Shown here piece by piece: positions 1 to 8,622 of a stretch of 64,000 bases of DNA. The position numbers and the translations under genes are program-made. The stretch spans positions 1 to 64,000 of the forward strand of contig NZ_JADFBY010000008.1 in the NCBI RefSeq assembly GCF_015223065.1, given 5' to 3'. The notes under the pieces are model-generated. The model was given only the letters and a program-made list of their open reading frames with translations. It was not told the DNA's origin and ran no database searches. The stretch comes from Mucilaginibacter sp. JRF (GTDB lineage: Bacteria > Bacteroidota > Bacteroidia > Sphingobacteriales > Sphingobacteriaceae). The first letter of the stretch is position 1. Each line of letters opens with the position of its first letter.

Positions 1-321
1 AGGGTTATGGCTCGCGGTCAGGATGATGCCGCCTGCGGCTTTTTCCAGCGGTACGGCTATTTCTACCGTGGGTGTGGTACTCAGGCCGAGGTCTATCACA
101 TCAATGCCTAATCCTTGCAGGGTTCCGGTTACCAGGCTGCTTACCATCTCGCCCGAGATGCGGGCATCACGACCGATAACGATCTTATTGATGCCTGCCT
201 TTTTTACCGCCCAGCAGCCATAAGCCGACGTGAATTTTACGATATCCAGCGGCGTTAGCCCCTCGCCGGCCATGCCGCCGATGGTGCCACGGATGCCGCT
301 TATTGATTTGATCAGTGTCAT
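1..321 (-). CDS. Phosphoglucosamine/phosphomannomutase family protein, N-terminal part (cut by window edge)
   Basis: Only the first 107 codons are in the window; the gene runs off the left edge. The translated start, MTLIKSISGIRGTIGG, and the final visible residues TASHNP are hallmarks of the alpha-D-phosphohexomutase family. The serine of TASHNP is the residue that carries the catalytic phosphate. Family members interconvert hexose or hexosamine 1- and 6-phosphates in the cytoplasm, and the Bacteroidota copies are often annotated GlmM. It starts 11 nt after the NagB-PIG-L stop, so the two are probably co-transcribed, which fits amino-sugar phosphate metabolism. Whether the substrate is glucosamine, mannose or glucose phosphate cannot be decided from this part. 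Confidence 0.85.
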   Translation of the reverse strand, partial: MTLIKSISGIRGTIGGMAGEGLTPLDIVKFTSAYGCWAVKKAGINKIVIGRDARISGEMVSSLVTGTLQGLGIDVIDLGLSTTPTVEIAVPLEKAAGGIILTASHNP

Positions 322-332
322 GTTTCTTTCAG

Positions 333-2258
333 TTAATCTTCAAACTTCCATTTTACAAAGGCCTCAATAGCCTCATACTCTGCTAAGCCAAGCGCATTGT
401 ACAGACGGGCTGTTTCACCTGTTCTGTCCTCTGCCCTAACCCAAAATTCCCGCGCGTCATCCCCAGGGAATACAGGTAGATCCTTTTGCGATTGGTGTTT
501 GAATATGGCCAGCCTTTTACGTTCAACCTCCTGCGGCGAAAGCGGTACAGCCATTTCTATCTCATGTATCTCAAACTCGTGCCAGGCACCACGATACAGC
601 CACAACCAGCAGTACTTTGTCCACTCCTCGGTTTTGCGTAAACGGGTAAGTGCCTCAAGTATTATCTCAAAACATACCTTATGCGTACCATGCGGATCAG
701 CAAAATCACCTGCGGCAAATATCTGGTGGGGCTTTACCTGCTGTAAAAGCTCCATGGTTTGCTGCACGTCATCCTCGTATGACACCACCTTTTCAAACTT
801 ACCACGATCGTAAAACGGCAGATCCATAAAATGGATATTCTCATCGCGCAAGCCTGATAAGCGGGCACCGGCAATGGCTTCACCTTTACGTATCAACCCT
901 TTAATTGTACGTATCTCTTTTGGGTCGGATTGATTGGGTTTTTTGGTTTTGAAAAACTCGTTCATGGTGGCGTAAAGGTTAGTCAGATACGTTGTATCCT
1001 GCCCCTGTGCCTGCCCAAAATCCATAGCGAATTCCACATAACGCAACGCATCCTCATCCCAAACAGCCGTGTTGCCCGATGTTTGGTAGGCCACATGCAC
1101 CTCATGTCCCTGATCGGCCAAACGAATAAACGTGCCACCCATCGAGATCACATCATCATCCGGATGCGGAGAAAACACGATAGAGCGCTTTACCTGCGGC
1201 AATGCACGCTCCGGCCGCTGACTATCATCCGCATTGAATTTACCGCCCGGCCAGCCGGTAATAGTATGCTGCAGTTTGTTAAAAACATTAATGTTAATGT
1301 TGTAAACCGGTCCGAAATCGGTAGCCAATTGTGCCATGCCGTTATTATTGTAATCAGCTTCGGTAAGTTTCAAAATAGGTTTATCCAAAGTTTTGGCCAG
1401 CCACACTACCGCTTTTTTGGTCAGCGAATCTGTCCATCGGCAATCTTTTACCAGCCAGGGTATATCAAAACGGGTAAGCTCAACCGCGGCATCCTCATCA
1501 ATAACAAACTCCGCGTTGTTTGACATTTGCAGAAAAGTAGCCGGTACCTCATTTGAGATTGGCCCCTCAACCGCTTTTTTGATGATCGGGGCCTTTTTAC
1601 CGTTCCATGCCAGCAGGATGATCTCTTTAGCCTTAAATATGGTACCGATGCCCATCGTGATGGCTTTTTTGGGCACGTTCTCCTTACCGCCGAAATCCTT
1701 GGAGGCATCACGACGGGTAAGATCATTTAAAGTAACCAGCCGTGTGCCCGAGTTTGGTGCCGAACCCGGTTCATTAAAGCCAATGTGACCAGTACGCCCG
1801 ATACCCAACACCTGCAGATCAATACCACCATAGCTGTTTATCTTTTGTTCGTAAGCCAGGCAATATCCGGCAATATCTTCCTGTTTCAGCGTCCCGTCGG
1901 GAATGTTTACGTTGGCCATGTCAATATCCACATGATTGAACAACTGCTCCTTCATAAACCTTACATAGCTTTGCTCGGCGTCAGGTTGTATAGGGTAATA
2001 TTCGTCGAGGTTAAAGGTGACCACATTCTTAAAGCTGAGTCCCTCCTCTTTATGCAGGCGCACCAGCTCCTTATATACCTTTACCGGTGAAGCGCCTGTA
2101 GCCAGGCCAAGCACAGCAGTTTCGCCTTTGGCTTGTTTATCTTTTATCAGTTGGGCTATGCGGCGGGCCACATCAATGCTGGCCTCGATATCGTCATTGT
2201 AAATTTTTACCGGGACCTTTTCGTAACGTGTTTCTTCTAACAAGTTTAATTTCAACAT
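333..2258 (-). CDS. NagB-like glucosamine-6-phosphate deaminase fused to PIG-L/LmbE deacetylase domain
   Basis: 641 aa, two domains. Residues about 15-290 are NagB/sugar isomerase-like (GLATGASP at 51-58, NLDEYYP at 83-89, GHIGFNEPGS at 157-166). Residues about 358-640 are a PIG-L/LmbE metal-dependent deacetylase domain, with PHPDDD at 364-369 and DPHGTH further on as metal ligands. This is a known Bacteroidetes architecture (BT_0258 type). E. coli NagB has Asp141 two residues before His143; here that position is Thr156 (RTGHIGF), so true deaminase activity is uncertain, though His158 and Glu163 are kept. The role is probably deacetylation and/or deamination of an amino-sugar phosphate, consistent with the upstream HexNAc genes. 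No signal peptide; cytoplasmic. Confidence 0.9.
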   Translation of the reverse strand: MLKLNLLEETRYEKVPVKIYNDDIEASIDVARRIAQLIKDKQAKGETAVLGLATGASPVKVYKELVRLHKEEGLSFKNVVTFNLDEYYPIQPDAEQSYVRFMKEQLFNHVDIDMANVNIPDGTLKQEDIAGYCLAYEQKINSYGGIDLQVLGIGRTGHIGFNEPGSAPNSGTRLVTLNDLTRRDASKDFGGKENVPKKAITMGIGTIFKAKEIILLAWNGKKAPIIKKAVEGPISNEVPATFLQMSNNAEFVIDEDAAVELTRFDIPWLVKDCRWTDSLTKKAVVWLAKTLDKPILKLTEADYNNNGMAQLATDFGPVYNININVFNKLQHTITGWPGGKFNADDSQRPERALPQVKRSIVFSPHPDDDVISMGGTFIRLADQGHEVHVAYQTSGNTAVWDEDALRYVEFAMDFGQAQGQDTTYLTNLYATMNEFFKTKKPNQSDPKEIRTIKGLIRKGEAIAGARLSGLRDENIHFMDLPFYDRGKFEKVVSYEDDVQQTMELLQQVKPHQIFAAGDFADPHGTHKVCFEIILEALTRLRKTEEWTKYCWLWLYRGAWHEFEIHEIEMAVPLSPQEVERKRLAIFKHQSQKDLPVFPGDDAREFWVRAEDRTGETARLYNALGLAEYEAIEAFVKWKFED

Positions 2259-2369
2259 ATTATATTTCTATTGTAAACTAAATAAGGCATAGCATTTTCT
2301 GTACCGTGCAGTAGCTTTTTTTGCCTGCCGGTAATTTATTGTTGCCTGTATTATTGGGGTGTTTATATA

Positions 2370-2405
2370 TAAAACCCTTGCCGCCATTTAGGGCAACAAG
2401 GGTTT
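2370..2405 (-). terminator. Hairpin terminator after the GH109-like gene
   Basis: The arms AAACCCTTG (2372-2380) and CAAGGGTTT (2397-2405) are perfectly complementary, with an additional GCC/GGC pairing possible inside. On the minus strand the hairpin is followed by TTTTATATATA. It lies 10 nt after the stop of the GH109-like gene, and so likely ends the kinase-permease-GH109 transcript and separates it from the NagB fusion. Confidence 0.7.
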
Positions 2406-2415
2406 CAATTATGGT

Positions 2416-3765
2416 TTAAAAGCCACTATCATCAAGCGCGAAGGTGTTTTTACGATCCTTCCAGGTGCCTTTGGTAAAGTCAGGGAATACCTGCGGGGCA
2501 TTGCCATCGGCTATTGATTTTTCAGATAGCGGGGTGATCACACTCATGGTCAGCGAGTCATAAATATCAATCGGGGTTTGCTTTTTCTGCTTAACAGCCT
2601 CGATAAAGGCATTAAACACAAACCAGTCCATACCGCCGTGGCCTGCGCCTTCGGCAAGGTGTTCGTATTTTTTCCAAAGCGGGTGATCGTACTTGGTAAA
2701 CCATTCGCTCGCCTTATCCCACTGATCGTAATTTTTTGATTTACCCTCAATGTATACCGCATCGGCCACATCCATCCAGATGCCTTCGGTACCTTGCACG
2801 CGGAAACCTAATGAATATGGGCGTGGCAAATGCGTATCGTGCGATAGCACAACCGTTTCACCATTGGCACAATTTAATGTAGTAGTGATGATATCGCCGT
2901 TCTTGAATTTGATATCAGCGTTTTTATTTCCGGGAGAGATTTTTTTGATGTAAGCTGGCAAGCCCGGAGATTTTGACGCGAACGATACCAGGTTAGTAAA
3001 ACGGTTACCGCGGTTTATGCCAATATAATTCATTACCGGGCCTGCGCCGTGAGTTGGGTAAATGTCCCCATTACGGTCGATATTGTACTGTGTACGCCAT
3101 TGCGCTTCACCTACCGTCTGCGGACCGAACTCGGCGCCACCACCATAAAACTGCTTGCCATCGTTAAACAATACCTGGCGCAGATCGTGCTGGTAACCGC
3201 CCTCCAGGTGAACGATCTCGCCGAAAAGGTTTTGGCGAACCATATTCAGCGCGGCCATTACATCACGGCGGTAGCAAACGTTCTCCAGAGTCATGTAAGG
3301 TACTTTGGTTTCTTCATACACTTTCAGTATGTCCCAGTGATCCTGCAAAGTAATACCGGCTATCACCTCGCAACCTACATATTTACCACTGCGCATAGCA
3401 TCAATAGCCTGATCCTTATGGAACTGCCACGGCGTAGCGATGATCACGCCGTCAATATCTTTTCTCGCGATGAGTTTTTTGTAAGCATCCACACCGCCGG
3501 TATATTCGGCAGGCAGTTTCTTTTTGGCCTTAACAAATTGTTCGCGGCAATATTTAAGTGAGCTCTCCTGCGTGTCGCAAATGGCTACTATCTCCACATC
3601 ATCGCGAAGCAAACCCTCGCTAATGTGGTTACGGCCACGAAGGCCAACACCTATGTAACCAAGGCGAACTTTATCCTTAGCTTTACCGAATAACATACCT
3701 GAAGGCAAAATTGTTAACCCTGCTAATCCGACAGCGGTATTCTTAACAAAATCTCTGCGATCCAT
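2416..3765 (-). CDS. GH109-like / Gfo-Idh-MocA family protein with Tat signal
   Basis: 449 aa. It opens with a twin-arginine signal (DRRDFVKN followed by a hydrophobic stretch to about residue 27), so export is expected. The NAD-binding Rossmann motif GVGLRG is at 39-44. The GYQHDLR (190-196), YPTHG (236-240) and NRGNRF (251-256) motifs are those of GH109 alpha-N-acetylgalactosaminidases, which cleave by an NAD-dependent oxidation-elimination route rather than a classical hydrolase mechanism. It is the last gene of the run with the permease (12 nt upstream), CBM9-like and kinase genes, and a terminator follows. The family also contains oxidoreductases and GH109 members with other specificities, so the substrate (alpha-GalNAc) is inferred. 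Confidence 0.85.
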   Translation of the reverse strand: MDRRDFVKNTAVGLAGLTILPSGMLFGKAKDKVRLGYIGVGLRGRNHISEGLLRDDVEIVAICDTQESSLKYCREQFVKAKKKLPAEYTGGVDAYKKLIARKDIDGVIIATPWQFHKDQAIDAMRSGKYVGCEVIAGITLQDHWDILKVYEETKVPYMTLENVCYRRDVMAALNMVRQNLFGEIVHLEGGYQHDLRQVLFNDGKQFYGGGAEFGPQTVGEAQWRTQYNIDRNGDIYPTHGAGPVMNYIGINRGNRFTNLVSFASKSPGLPAYIKKISPGNKNADIKFKNGDIITTTLNCANGETVVLSHDTHLPRPYSLGFRVQGTEGIWMDVADAVYIEGKSKNYDQWDKASEWFTKYDHPLWKKYEHLAEGAGHGGMDWFVFNAFIEAVKQKKQTPIDIYDSLTMSVITPLSEKSIADGNAPQVFPDFTKGTWKDRKNTFALDDSGF

Positions 3766-3777
3766 AATTTTTAGTTT

Positions 3778-5085
3778 TTATTGAGTTGATTTGATTTTTA
3801 AGTTGTCGGGCAATCCTATTTTGTGCCCCTTTACGGCATAAAGCCATATCAGTAAATAAATTGGTACTAATATAATGTAGGCGTGTTGCGGGTTAAATGA
3901 ATCGGACAAGGCACCGTAAATTAACGGAATAACCGCACCACCCGAAATACCCATAACCAGCATTGATGCGCCTGTTTTGGTGAACTTGCCTAAGCCCGCC
4001 AATGCCATTGGCCATATTGCAGGCCATACCAGCGAGTTAGCCAAACCTAACAAAGCTATCATTAAAACAGAGGTAAAACCACTGGTAACCAAAGCTAATA
4101 TTGAGAATATCAAACCCAGGATGCCGCTACCTTTCATGGCTGTTTCCTGGCTAAAATATTTTGGTATGCAGAATATACCTATAAGGTAACCCACTATCAT
4201 ACAAACCAAAGTACAAGTAGTAAAAAATTTAGCTGAGCTAAGAGCTATGCCTTGCGCGGCACCATAGTTAATAACCGTATCACCGGCAATTACTTCGGCA
4301 CCTACATATAAAAACAAGGTTAATGCGCCCAGTAATAAATGCGGGAACTGGAATATGCTTGTTTTGGTTGTGGCTGTTTGCGTTTCAACAACGTCTGCAT
4401 CATCCTTTTTATCACTGTCAATTTCGGGAAGGCTTGAGTAGTATATAAAGCCAGCCAAAATAACTAACACGATAACGATGATGACGTAAGGCATAATCAC
4501 TCTTGATGCCAGTTCGTTCAGTTGGATAACCTTTTCGTCAATTGACATTTTTTCTAAACGCTCTTTCAAACCATCAGCATCCTTCAATGCAACAGCTCCC
4601 AAAACTATCGGGGCTATGGCACCGGCAAGCTTGTTACAGATACCCATAATACTGATACGTTTAGCAGCACTTTCAGGCGGGCCTAAGATGGTGATGTAAG
4701 GGTTTGATGCTGTTTGCAGTAAAGCTAAACCTGTACCCTGTACAAAAAGGCCGAACAGGAACAAGCTGTACTGACGGGTAAGTGCCGCCGGTATGAACAA
4801 CAGTGCACCAACTGCTATCACGACCAACCCCGCTGCCATACCTTTTTTGTAACCGGTTATATTTAATATCCGGGCTGATGGCGCTGCCATTAAGAAATAG
4901 GCAATGTAAAAGCAAAAAGCTACTAAATAAGCTTCGAGGTTATTTAGCTCACAAGCCAGTTTAAGATATGGTATCAATACCGAATTTAACCAGGTAATAA
5001 ACCCGAAAATAAAGAACAGGATACCAATAAGGAAAATGGGGTTAAGTTTTGAAGTTTTTGTTGGAGAATTTTCTGTTGAAATCAT
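3778..5085 (-). CDS. Sugar MFS permease, FucP/NagP (FHS) family
   Basis: 435 aa, 12 predicted membrane segments, typical length of the fucose:H+ symporter-like family. The N-terminus with FIFGFITWLNSVLIPYLK and the FCFYIAYFLMAAPSARI stretch are characteristic of the NagP/GluP/FucP branch. It is an inner-membrane proton-coupled sugar importer. Its position between an N-acetylhexosamine kinase-like gene and a GH109-like gene argues for GlcNAc or GalNAc as substrate (inference; other hexoses are possible). A hydrophilic central loop around residues 215-245 separates the two halves. Confidence 0.85.
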   Translation of the reverse strand: MISTENSPTKTSKLNPIFLIGILFFIFGFITWLNSVLIPYLKLACELNNLEAYLVAFCFYIAYFLMAAPSARILNITGYKKGMAAGLVVIAVGALLFIPAALTRQYSLFLFGLFVQGTGLALLQTASNPYITILGPPESAAKRISIMGICNKLAGAIAPIVLGAVALKDADGLKERLEKMSIDEKVIQLNELASRVIMPYVIIVIVLVILAGFIYYSSLPEIDSDKKDDADVVETQTATTKTSIFQFPHLLLGALTLFLYVGAEVIAGDTVINYGAAQGIALSSAKFFTTCTLVCMIVGYLIGIFCIPKYFSQETAMKGSGILGLIFSILALVTSGFTSVLMIALLGLANSLVWPAIWPMALAGLGKFTKTGASMLVMGISGGAVIPLIYGALSDSFNPQHAYIILVPIYLLIWLYAVKGHKIGLPDNLKIKSTQ

Positions 5086-5109
5086 CTTGCTTAAATGTTT
5101 TAGTGGCCC

Positions 5110-5778
5110 TTAATCTACAGAAAATGTTTCACTTAGTGTAAACAATACACGTTTAAAATATTCACTCCGGTGAAAGTTGGGTTCAATCGATTGAATTTGC
5201 GACCAGCATAGATGATGTGGCTGATCCAGATCATCGCCACACTTGTACGCGTTTATCCTTGCCTTACAGCACGATAGCTTTAACAGCGGGTGGTATTTGA
5301 ACACGCTTAATGGTACAGCTAATGTTAACTCCCACGCTATGCCGCCATTGGGTACTCCACGTAAAATTGTTACATGTTTTATTTGGCTGAGCAGGCTTGC
5401 GGGTAAAAACTCCCGGTCGGTACGATTGCTACCATACTGCCCAAGACAAGTGCCGGCGCAATTAAATTCCAGGTTGTAGTATTTTACATCATCATCAAAA
5501 GCAATGAAAAACTCTACGCAACTATCCTTATAAACCGGTTCGTTAGGGCGATAGCAGGTTGCTTTTACAGCCGGTTCGGTAATGTAATATTTTATATAGA
5601 GGTGATCATCACCATAAGCCAGACTAAACGCCGCCGACACATTTGGTATGCTTTCGCTCCAAAGTGCGGGCGCAAGCGTATGTTTTTGTTGAGCATCCAG
5701 CATAGCCGAAACATCATCCATAAACAAATGCTCACTCATAGCGCCTGGCGGTATATATGATATGTTCACCTCGCTCAT
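5110..5778 (-). CDS. CBM9-like (carbohydrate-binding family 9-like) protein
   Basis: About 222 aa from the ATG at 5778, chosen because it starts 4 nt after the kinase stop. The longer frame that would begin at 5910 overlaps the kinase by over 100 nt and is rejected. The sequence resembles the CBM9-like/DOMON beta-sandwich family: SVEFFIAFDD-like core (here CVEFFIAFDD), YYNLEFNCAG, and an ELTLAVPLS strand. No signal peptide is visible, which is unusual for a glycan-binding domain. Located tightly between kinase and permease genes, it is probably translated with them. A role in binding an amino-sugar compound is inferred only. Confidence 0.75.
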   Translation of the reverse strand: MSEVNISYIPPGAMSEHLFMDDVSAMLDAQQKHTLAPALWSESIPNVSAAFSLAYGDDHLYIKYYITEPAVKATCYRPNEPVYKDSCVEFFIAFDDDVKYYNLEFNCAGTCLGQYGSNRTDREFLPASLLSQIKHVTILRGVPNGGIAWELTLAVPLSVFKYHPLLKLSCCKARINAYKCGDDLDQPHHLCWSQIQSIEPNFHRSEYFKRVLFTLSETFSVD

Positions 5779-5782
5779 ACCC

Positions 5783-6907
5783 TTAGTTTTGCACTGAGCT
5801 AAAATTCTCCATTTGTTTAATGATGGTAGCATGTAAGGCTTCCTTATCGGCATACAACATCTCGAACAAGCGTAGTTGAGCTTTGGCCCTTTGCAGGTTA
5901 TGGCCCTCAAACTTTATTTTGAAATAGGTATCGCCATTAATATGATCGGTTAAAAACCTTACTGCCTGCATGTATGGCAGTAACAATACACCCATAATCA
6001 GCGAGTTCACCTCGGCCTCAGTTAAAAACGTACCCGCCGCGAACAGATACCCCTGCGTGTAAGCATTGAACAGCGGAATGTTCAACTGTATCTTATCCAG
6101 ATTGGCCTCATCCTCAACCGTGGTATTAATAATGGTGCGTATAGCATCCCCAAAATCATATGCCACATAGCCGGGCATAACCGTATCCAGATCGATAACG
6201 CATTGTGCTTCGTCATTACTGTTAAGTAGTACATTGTTAAACTTGGTATCGTTATGGGTTACACGCTTGGGTAATATGGCCTGTTGTTCCGGTTTTTGAA
6301 AATACTGCATAGCGGCAGAATGCCCTGCGATGTAATCCAACTGTGTTTTAACACTTGCCGCCCTACCCTTTAAATCTTGTTCGATAGCTAACTGTAAGGC
6401 TGCCAGGCGGGTTGTTATGTTATGAAAATCGGAAATTACCTCAAAAAGGGCATCGGGATCAAGATCGGCCAGCATACACTGGAATTTACCGAATGCCTTG
6501 CCCCCTTCATAAGCCTGCTTTTCGGTTTCAACCACATCGTAGCTTTTGGTATCACTCAAAAAGTAACACATGCGCCAGTAATTGCCCAACTTATCCTGAT
6601 AGTAATATTTTCCGTCGCGACCTGGTATCAACGTCATCACCTCCTTATCGGCATTCGCCGGATCAACCGCGTTCACCTTGGCTTTCAGGTGATCTATCAC
6701 CAGGCACATATTATCGGTAAGTGCAGGCACGTTGGTAAATATGTGGTGATTAATGCGCTGCAACAGATAATCATTGCCACCTGCGTGCAGGTTCTTTAAA
6801 AAATAGGTGTCATTAATATGCCCCGACCCAAAATTAGCCAGAGAAGCCGTGTCGGCCGCGCAATTAAAGTTCGACACGATCTCTGATATATTCTCTACGC
6901 TTTGCAC
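5783..6907 (-). CDS. Phosphotransferase-family kinase, N-acetylhexosamine 1-kinase (NahK)-like
   Basis: 374 aa with an APH/choline-kinase fold. Motifs: FGSGHINDTYFL near residue 27 (nucleotide-binding loop), THNDTKFNNVLL (catalytic loop with Asp), and IDLDTVMPGYVAYDFGDAIR (metal-binding Asp). The HNDTKxNN form is that of NahK/LnpB kinases, which phosphorylate GlcNAc/GalNAc at C1; some relatives were historically misannotated as mucin-desulfating sulfatases. The first codon in frame is GTG at 6907; no better ATG was found upstream before sequence unlike the family. First gene of the kinase-CBM9-permease-GH109 cluster. It acts on imported HexNAc in the cytoplasm (inferred). Confidence 0.8.
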   Translation of the reverse strand: MQSVENISEIVSNFNCAADTASLANFGSGHINDTYFLKNLHAGGNDYLLQRINHHIFTNVPALTDNMCLVIDHLKAKVNAVDPANADKEVMTLIPGRDGKYYYQDKLGNYWRMCYFLSDTKSYDVVETEKQAYEGGKAFGKFQCMLADLDPDALFEVISDFHNITTRLAALQLAIEQDLKGRAASVKTQLDYIAGHSAAMQYFQKPEQQAILPKRVTHNDTKFNNVLLNSNDEAQCVIDLDTVMPGYVAYDFGDAIRTIINTTVEDEANLDKIQLNIPLFNAYTQGYLFAAGTFLTEAEVNSLIMGVLLLPYMQAVRFLTDHINGDTYFKIKFEGHNLQRAKAQLRLFEMLYADKEALHATIIKQMENFSSVQN

Positions 6908-6941
6908 TCTGTATATTATTAAACTTAAAACTTTGTTGTTT

Positions 6942-6994
6942 GGTTGCCAATGCGTGCTGTGTTTCCAAATCCATTAACACAGCAGCATGGCAAC
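6942..6994. repeat. Long imperfect inverted repeat upstream of the kinase gene
   Basis: The left arm (6943-6963, starting GTTGCC and ending GCTGTGTT) and the right arm (6976-6994, AACACAGC to GGCAAC) pair over about 19 bp with two single-base bulges and a 12-nt loop. It sits in the 149-nt gap between the DUF4832 gene and the kinase gene. On the minus strand no T-tract follows directly, so a classical terminator is unlikely; a processing site, attenuator or regulator-binding site is possible. Confidence 0.6.
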
Positions 6995-7056
6995 TAACCC
7001 AGAAAAATAAACACTTACTATAAACTGATTATTTTTAATCTCGTTAAAACATCACG

Positions 7057-8607
7057 TTAGTTTACCTTAACGCTATGGTTCAACTTATTATAACCTGTTG
7101 ATGCCTCCCAAACATCATTATTAGCCAGGCGGATGCTGTATTCAGGCTTGCTTGCCAAACTTGCATATTCATCGGGCAGGTTAAGTAGCATTTCATAATC
7201 GCCGGCAGGCATATCATCAGGTATCTTAATGCTTTCCTCTATCTTGTTAACGCCTGAATACCATTTACGAACATCTGATGCAAGATCGAACGACCTAACC
7301 TCATTGGTTTGCTTGTTGCGCAGTACCAGTTTGGCGGTACGTTTGTTAAACGGCGAAGCATAACCCACATTTTTTAGATTGAGTACAATACTCATGCTTG
7401 TACCATGTACCACATTATCAGGCAGTACGGCGGTTTGCAGTACAAAACGGTAGCCAAGGTTACGCTTGATGTTATCCATACAGCCACCACTTTGCCAGTC
7501 GTTATTTACATCGTTATTGTAATGGCCATTAAGGTAACTATAGTGCATGCTGGCAAATTCCTCCTGCGCTTTACCGGCAGGTTCGCAATCGTTGGTCGGA
7601 CTATAACCATCTGAACAGGTTTCGCCACCTACGGCTACGTATTTGCTATCGGCCTTTAAATAATCTCGCAATACATTTACCACCGAACCACCTGATACAC
7701 GGGGTGATGAGCTGTTGCCATAATCTTCGTAAGTACCAAAATCGTTAGAGCTGGCCAAAAAACAATCGTTATGGAAACCTATGCGGGCAATATCAGCCGT
7801 GGTAAAGGCCGTGCCGTCAGCCAGCGCGGCTGACGTGATAGGCGCGTTAACACCATACAAAAAGCGTTGTTTTATCTGCGGATAACGCACCTGTACCATA
7901 CGATCGGTTGGTACAGCGTCAAGCATGGCGCGTAATACTTCGGCACGGTCAAGCCAGTTTTGGTCGAGCAGTTTGTTCTCCTGTCCGCCATTGGTTGAGG
8001 CATCGCCAAAGAAATCGCTGTAATATTGCTCGCCCCAAGTGCCTATAAAGCCTAACTGCACCGCTGCTATAACATCGGCATTAGCTTGCAACACGGGTTT
8101 TAATTGCGCGATGTGGCCCAATATGATACTCTTAGGCGCATCGCCATACGGCGGACAAATAAATCCTTCGGGGCAACTGCCTGCTGTTTGGCGTACAGTG
8201 TAGACAAACCTCGGGATCAGCTTTACCCCCGCTGTTCGCGCGACAACCATATCCTTTTCAATATTGGTTAAAAACGATGCGGGTATTGGTGTTGAGGTAA
8301 CATTATCCAATATATAATACCTGAATACCAATGTGCTGTAAACTGAATACGTTGCGCCTTGTACAGTTTGCTCGCTACGGTAGCTTTTCAATTCATCAGC
8401 ATCAAGCAAACTAAAATTGCTGGCATGAGTTTCTGAATAGCGGTAAAAGCCACGCTCAGGGTTCGGAAAATCATCATTACTTTCGGTGTACGTAACGTTG
8501 ATCTTTTCAACCTGTACCAGTTTCCTGTCGTTATCCTTACAAGCCTGCATTATTGACAATGCCGCAAAAGAGAAGCACAGACAAAAATTATTGAGTTTAA
8601 ATTTCAT
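7057..8607 (-). CDS. DUF4874/DUF4832 domain lipoprotein
   Basis: 516 aa. The N-terminus has a lipoprotein-type signal ending at Cys23 (MQAC). The segment FPNPERGFYR at about 47-56 marks the DUF4874 domain, and the C-terminal two thirds match DUF4832, ending in a beta-sandwich-like part (VLNLKNVGYASPFN onward). These domains occur in Bacteroidota and other polysaccharide loci and are suspected glycan-active proteins, but no activity can be assigned from sequence here. It lies 15 nt after the DUF5009 gene in the SusCD transcript and is the best candidate for the extracellular glycan-cleaving enzyme of this locus, since no classical hydrolase is otherwise visible (inference). Confidence 0.75.
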   Translation of the reverse strand: MKFKLNNFCLCFSFAALSIMQACKDNDRKLVQVEKINVTYTESNDDFPNPERGFYRYSETHASNFSLLDADELKSYRSEQTVQGATYSVYSTLVFRYYILDNVTSTPIPASFLTNIEKDMVVARTAGVKLIPRFVYTVRQTAGSCPEGFICPPYGDAPKSIILGHIAQLKPVLQANADVIAAVQLGFIGTWGEQYYSDFFGDASTNGGQENKLLDQNWLDRAEVLRAMLDAVPTDRMVQVRYPQIKQRFLYGVNAPITSAALADGTAFTTADIARIGFHNDCFLASSNDFGTYEDYGNSSSPRVSGGSVVNVLRDYLKADSKYVAVGGETCSDGYSPTNDCEPAGKAQEEFASMHYSYLNGHYNNDVNNDWQSGGCMDNIKRNLGYRFVLQTAVLPDNVVHGTSMSIVLNLKNVGYASPFNKRTAKLVLRNKQTNEVRSFDLASDVRKWYSGVNKIEESIKIPDDMPAGDYEMLLNLPDEYASLASKPEYSIRLANNDVWEASTGYNKLNHSVKVN

Positions 8608-8622
8608 TATGTTTAAAATTGA

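Noticed and set aside
930..1523. Open frame of 197 codons on the plus strand
   Set aside because: Entirely antisense to the NagB-PIG-L fusion, with no recognisable motif; the minus-strand protein has clear family signatures.
3049..3561. Open frame of 170 codons on the plus strand
   Set aside because: Antisense to the GH109-like gene and without domain features.
5779..5910. Longer N-terminal extension of the CBM9-like gene
   Set aside because: It would overlap the kinase gene by over 100 nt and add residues unlike the family; the ATG at 5778 directly follows the kinase stop.
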